The position numbers were made by a program, and so were the translations under genes. Source: Actinomycetota bacterium (GTDB lineage Bacteria; Actinomycetota; Acidimicrobiia; Acidimicrobiales; Ilumatobacteraceae). Taken from it: a DNA stretch of 9,425 nt. A model generated the notes under the pieces. That model ran no database searches. It was not told the origin of the DNA and saw only the letters and a program-made list of their open reading frames with translations. Shown here in pieces: positions 6,105 to 9,425 of the stretch. Numbering within the stretch: the stretch's first letter is position 1; every line of letters starts with the position of its first letter. The stretch covers positions 1 to 9,425 of the forward strand of contig SYDZ01000266.1 of NCBI GenBank assembly GCA_005801025.1. The letters run 5' to 3'.

Positions 6105-6581
6105 ATGGGTATGCGAGATGGCGACGGTTGGGTATTTTGCCAGTGTGGCTTTCGCCATTGGGGACTCCACGGAGCAGCTGGTCTGTTGATGGTTCGTTTC
6201 GACATGGGTGAACCCCATGTGTTGTTGCAACTGCGCGCAGGATGGACTCACGGGGGTGGCACATGGGCAATTCCTGGCGGCGCGTTGGACTCTCACGAAA
6301 GCTCCATTGAAGCGGCCATTCGCGAAGCATATGAAGAGGCGGGGATTGACGCCGAATTTCTTGATGTCAAGGATACATATTCAGACAATCATGGAAACTG
6401 GCGCTACGACACGGTCATTGCACATGTCACGGGTGATGTCGGCGCACACGAAGCGAACTACGAATCCGACGAAGTGCGCTGGGTCGGATTGTCAACAGTG
6501 GAAAATTTTGATCTACATCCTGGGCTGCGATCATCATGGTCCCATGTGCTACCCAAGTTGAAAGCCACGTTGCCTTCCTAA
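6105..6581 (+). CDS. Nudix hydrolase with canonical Nudix box and N-terminal Cys/His motif
   Basis: Cytosolic pyrophosphohydrolase of 158 residues that should hydrolyse a nucleoside-diphosphate-linked substrate, possibly an oxidised nucleotide (MutT-like). The Nudix box is complete: Gly59, Glu65, Arg73-Glu74, Glu77-Glu78 and Gly80, preceded by GTWAIPGG. Near the N-terminus, GDGWVFCQCGFRHWGLHGAAGLL has a CxC with two His, a pattern I associate with an actinobacterial Nudix subgroup; a metal role there is only a guess. The ATG at 6105 is 2 bases after the MFS stop; the ATG at 6111 (MRDGDGW) is an equally good start and looks closer to relatives as I remember them. No ribosome site is visible, so translation is probably coupled to the MFS gene. 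Confidence 0.93.
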   Translation: MGMRDGDGWVFCQCGFRHWGLHGAAGLLMVRFDMGEPHVLLQLRAGWTHGGGTWAIPGGALDSHESSIEAAIREAYEEAGIDAEFLDVKDTYSDNHGNWRYDTVIAHVTGDVGAHEANYESDEVRWVGLSTVENFDLHPGLRSSWSHVLPKLKATLPS

Positions 6582-6599
6582 TCGGCAATAAACCTGATA

Positions 6600-6605
6600 T
6601 ATCCT
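6600..6605 (+). promoter_or_regulatory. -10 promoter element of the PhyH-family gene (leaderless); decides the start
   Basis: TATCCT is followed by GTGCCA and the ATG at 6612, the same TANNNT plus six-base spacing seen at three other starts here. This favours ATG 6612 over the in-frame GTG at 6606, which would directly abut the hexamer. No Shine-Dalgarno sequence precedes either start. It implies a promoter inside the plus-strand run. Confidence 0.5.
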
Positions 6606-6611
6606 GTGCCA

Positions 6612-7472
6612 ATGTCTGATCTCCCTCGCTTTGATCATTCGGTTGCCAGCAGTGAAGTTGTCCAAGCCCTCTCCACCGTTGGTTGCGCGATCATTGAACG
6701 TCTCGTGGACACCGAAGTCGTGGACCACGTGCTCCAAGAAATGCAGCCGTTCATTGACGCCACGCCCTACGGCAGTGAAAACTTCACTGGCTTGCAGACA
6801 AAACGAACTGGCGCGCTATTGGCACGATCTCGTTCCAGTATTGATCTTGTCGCACACCCTCTCGTTCTTGACATTACCCAACAAATTCTTCATCCCTATG
6901 CCAGCACATTTCAGTTGCATCTCACGCAAATCATCGCCATAGATCCTGGCGGTCAAGCCCAAGGCCTGCACCGCGATCAATGGTGTTTTAATATGTTCCC
7001 CTTCCCTCCCGAGATGGATGTTGAGGTCTCAACAATCTGGGCCTTGGATGATTTCACCGAAGAGAACGGTGCCACCAGAGTCATCCCCAACAGTTTGCTT
7101 GATCCACCATCAGCCATCACCGACGATCATCGCGCTGTGCCGGCAACGATGCCCAAGGGTTCAATTGTTTTATATACGGGACGGACAATTCACGGCGGCG
7201 GAGCAAACCGATCGCAAAAGGTTCGACGCGCTCTCAATGTTGACTACATCCTGGGGTGGTTGCGCCAAGAAGAAAATCAATACCTCTCATGTCCGCCAGA
7301 TGTCGCTCGTGAACTGCCTGAGCATGTCCAGAAATTGGCTGGCTACTCAATGGGGGCTTTTGCCTTGGGCTATCAAGATGATATTCGTGATCCGTTTGCT
7401 GTTCTCAACGGTCGTGAAGGTGGCTCATCATTTGGTGGACTCACTACGCCGGTACCCATTGTCAATGGATAA
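6612..7472 (+). CDS. Phytanoyl-CoA dioxygenase (PhyH) family Fe(II)/2-oxoglutarate oxygenase
   Basis: A 286-residue cytosolic oxygenase of the PhyH family, which hydroxylates (or in some members halogenates) small substrates using 2-oxoglutarate, iron and oxygen. The iron ligands are His120 and Asp122 in GLHRDQW and His194 in RTIHGGGANRS; Arg205 or Arg206 is placed to bind 2-oxoglutarate. The presence of Asp122 argues for hydroxylation rather than halogenation. Other family features are TIWALDDFTEENGATRVIPNS and PKGSIVLYTG. The substrate is unknown: relatives range from acyl-CoA to ectoine and natural-product intermediates. The start follows the leaderless -10 box at 6600-6605; a GTG at 6606 would add two residues. 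It lies 30 bases after the Nudix stop and 9 bases before the acyltransferase start. Confidence 0.9.
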   Translation: MSDLPRFDHSVASSEVVQALSTVGCAIIERLVDTEVVDHVLQEMQPFIDATPYGSENFTGLQTKRTGALLARSRSSIDLVAHPLVLDITQQILHPYASTFQLHLTQIIAIDPGGQAQGLHRDQWCFNMFPFPPEMDVEVSTIWALDDFTEENGATRVIPNSLLDPPSAITDDHRAVPATMPKGSIVLYTGRTIHGGGANRSQKVRRALNVDYILGWLRQEENQYLSCPPDVARELPEHVQKLAGYSMGAFALGYQDDIRDPFAVLNGREGGSSFGGLTTPVPIVNG

Positions 7473-7481
7473 TCAACACAC

Positions 7482-9269
7482 ATGAATTCAACGGTGCGGA
7501 GCGAACTCGGCGAAGAAAATATCTATCTCCCGGGACTAGACGGGTTGCGCGCCATCTCCGTTCTCATTGTCGTGGCTTTTCATAGTGGCGTCATTGACGG
7601 AGGGTGGATCGGCGTTGATCTTTTCTTCGGCATCTCAGGATTCTTAATTACTGGTCTGATGGTTGCCGAATACGAGCGCAACGGTGGCGTGGCCCTCGGC
7701 GCATTTTGGATGCGTCGCCTTCGCCGCCTTGTTCCAGCACTGATCATCCTCTTAGCACTCATCGCTACATTAGTAAAACTTGATCAACTCAATGTCAGAG
7801 CACGCAATATCTGGGGAGCGGTCACCTATTCCACGAACTGGGTGCACATCTTTAGTGGCACGAGTTACTGGGACGACTTTGCCACACCAGACCCACTTCG
7901 ACACTTGTGGTCACTGGCGATCGAAGAACAGTTCTATGTCATGTGGCCAATTGTCGTTTGGTTTGTGCTCAAGCGCTGGACACCTACGACGCTCGGAAAA
8001 GTGGCGCTACTGGGAGCCACTGTCTCGGCGGCTATTCAAGTCATCGGCATCCACACAGGCTTGTCGATTGATCGCATCTACCAAGGGACCGACACCCGTA
8101 CTGTTGCCTTTTTGCTCGGTGCCGCCATCGCAACTCGTGGTTGGCCACCGAAGAAAGTCACCATCCCCACATGGATATTGCCCACTTTCGCTCTCGTAGT
8201 TCTTGCCCCTGCGGCGATGTGGTTACCAGGAGATCAAACGTGGGTTTTCTCTGGACCACTGATTGTGATTTCGCTTGCTGGCATTGCGGCGGTCGTTTAT
8301 AGCACCACTAGGAATAACCGTTTCCTGTCGTCGCCAGTACTTCGGACGATCGGTCGTTGGAGTTATGGCATCTATTTGTTCCATTGGCCATTAGTTATTT
8401 CACACAAGTTTGATGATCTGCATAGCGTCACCCAATTTGTTGTCGTGACTTTGATATCAGTAGCGCTGGCGGGATTGTCGTATCGATTCGTTGAGTCACC
8501 GATTCGGCATCAACGCCTTCCACGTATCGGACTTCTAACATCTGCTGCGGTCGCCGTTGTCATCGTCTTTATAAGTTTGACTGTTTCAACCCCATCTGCG
8601 CCAGCACTTGACATCAGCGTCACGCTGGCACCTCAACCAACAACTCTTGATTCAGTCCCCATTAACCAACCTCAACGAGTCATGGTCTTTGGGGATTCAC
8701 TTCCTGCTGTTGCCGCCGATGAATTGCAAGCCGAAGCCGAATCGCTTGGCATTGACATTGAAGTTCGAGCCGATCCAGGTTGTGTGCCTTCTGAAGACAA
8801 AAACGACCAGTATGGCAAACCTGAATGCGTAACTTTCTTGCAACAAACTCGCGCTCGTGCTCAAGAACTTGACATCAATATTGCAATCATTTGGTGGGGC
8901 GGCACTGGAATCGGGTTTATGGAGAACGGCATTTCGTATAACTTCTGTGATGCGGGCGCTGAAGAATTAACCCGTGAGCGCATTAGACGCCTCGTCACAT
9001 ATTTTGAGGATGTAGCCTCGCAGGTCATTCTTGTGGCTCCAGTCCCGCGACTTGATCATTCTGCCGTTGACGTCGCTGGAACAGAATGCGAGATTGTTGC
9101 ATATGACGATGTTGCCGCAGAACTAGGAAGAGCGGTTGTTCGTCTTCGGGATACTGTGTGCCCGTCAGATCCCGACGACTGTGAGCGCATTCGTCGCTAC
9201 GACGGTCTGCACTACGACGGCGAAGCTGCTCGCCAAATCGCCAAACTCATTCTTGATGGCGTTAGATAA
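7482..9269 (+). CDS. Acyltransferase-3 / SGNH-hydrolase fusion (OafA/OatA-type surface O-acyltransferase)
   Basis: A 595-residue two-domain protein. The N-terminal ~365 residues form the multi-spanning acyltransferase-3 membrane domain: LPGLDGLRAISVLIVVAFHSG with His34, GGWIGVDLFFGISGFLIT, FWMRRLRRLVPAL (75-87) and LRHLWSLAIEEQFYVMWP. After a linker, the extracytoplasmic SGNH domain has VFGDS with nucleophile Ser406 and a C-terminal DGLH (Asp574, His577) completing the triad. Proteins of this design move acyl groups, often acetyl, across the membrane onto peptidoglycan, lipopolysaccharide or other surface glycans. The acceptor here is unknown. The ATG follows the PhyH stop by 9 bases without a visible Shine-Dalgarno site. 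Its last 8 bases overlap the end of the opposing MOSC gene. Confidence 0.94.
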   Translation: MNSTVRSELGEENIYLPGLDGLRAISVLIVVAFHSGVIDGGWIGVDLFFGISGFLITGLMVAEYERNGGVALGAFWMRRLRRLVPALIILLALIATLVKLDQLNVRARNIWGAVTYSTNWVHIFSGTSYWDDFATPDPLRHLWSLAIEEQFYVMWPIVVWFVLKRWTPTTLGKVALLGATVSAAIQVIGIHTGLSIDRIYQGTDTRTVAFLLGAAIATRGWPPKKVTIPTWILPTFALVVLAPAAMWLPGDQTWVFSGPLIVISLAGIAAVVYSTTRNNRFLSSPVLRTIGRWSYGIYLFHWPLVISHKFDDLHSVTQFVVVTLISVALAGLSYRFVESPIRHQRLPRIGLLTSAAVAVVIVFISLTVSTPSAPALDISVTLAPQPTTLDSVPINQPQRVMVFGDSLPAVAADELQAEAESLGIDIEVRADPGCVPSEDKNDQYGKPECVTFLQQTRARAQELDINIAIIWWGGTGIGFMENGISYNFCDAGAEELTRERIRRLVTYFEDVASQVILVAPVPRLDHSAVDVAGTECEIVAYDDVAAELGRAVVRLRDTVCPSDPDDCERIRRYDGLHYDGEAARQIAKLILDGVR

Positions 9270-9425
9270 AACGCAGTGAATCACCGACAGTGACGACTCC
9301 AGGTTTGATGATCTTGGCATACACCCCGAGATTCTGATCTAACTCGCGAATGATGTGCCGCAACACTGAGCGGTCGCCAGCGACATCACTCCCCACATCT
9401 CGCGTCACCATCACGCAACGCGGAC
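9262..9425 (-). CDS. MOSC-domain protein, C-terminal part (5' end outside window)
   Basis: Reading the minus strand from base 9423 gives 53 codons ending in TAA at 9262-9264. The peptide begins PRCVMVTRDV and continues through LRHIIRELDQ, NLGVYAKIIKPG and VTVGDSLRF. This is the C-terminal pattern of MOSC domains (xRCxMxT ... NxGVYAxVxxPGxVxVGD), found in molybdenum-cofactor sulfurases and in MOSC proteins of the YiiM/mARC type that move or use sulfur or molybdopterin. The conserved Cys of the family is present in PRCV. The N-terminus lies beyond the window, so full length and domain partners cannot be seen. It is convergent with the acyltransferase gene, and their 3' ends overlap by 8 bases. 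Confidence 0.82.
   Translation of the reverse strand, partial: PRCVMVTRDVGSDVAGDRSVLRHIIRELDQNLGVYAKIIKPGVVTVGDSLRFI

Noticed and set aside
7018..7485. 155-codon plus-strand frame overlapping the PhyH gene
   Set aside because: Out-of-frame shadow of a gene with a complete catalytic triad; it merely runs to the start of the next gene.

Overview
This window looks like ordinary chromosome from a member of the Actinomycetota, plausibly an aquatic Acidimicrobiia-type lineage with moderate GC. That placement is an inference. It rests on an F420-family flavin/deazaflavin oxidoreductase of the Rv2074 type, a Nei2-type glycosylase, a DUF4916 Nudix-like protein, many GTG starts, and several starts sitting exactly six bases behind a TANNNT -10 box, which is the leaderless-mRNA layout common in actinobacteria. 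Genes are packed tightly. No gene-free stretch exceeds about 80 bases, and I saw no mobile element, CRISPR array, tRNA or rRNA.

Layout. Bases 1-1066 (+) hold the C-terminal end of an FtsX-type ABC permease followed by the F420-dependent oxidoreductase. Converging on it is a minus-strand Fpg/Nei-family glycosylase (1080-2000) that has lost the N-terminal catalytic Pro-Glu. A small plus-strand protein of unknown function (2044-2337) lies between it and a minus-strand unit. That unit reads from 4380 down to 2344: TauD/TfdA dioxygenase, DNA-3-methyladenine glycosylase I (Tag, start overlapping the dioxygenase stop), then a DUF4916 Nudix-like protein with a degenerate Nudix box.

A 31-bp divergent promoter region (4381-4411) separates that unit from a plus-strand run: unknown 161-residue protein, MFS transporter, canonical Nudix hydrolase, PhyH-family dioxygenase, and an acyltransferase-3/SGNH surface O-acyltransferase, ending at 9269. 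The last 8 bases of this gene overlap, tail to tail, the end of a minus-strand MOSC-domain gene that runs off the window.

How the genes may work together. The minus-strand unit and the Nei-like gene give the left half a genome-maintenance flavour (base excision and nucleotide-sanitation folds). The right half looks like small-molecule oxidation, transport and cell-surface acylation. I see no known multi-gene defence, CRISPR or toxin system. The most unusual points are the catalytically stripped Nei-like protein, the dioxygenase-Tag-DUF4916 coupling, and the repeated leaderless promoter geometry.
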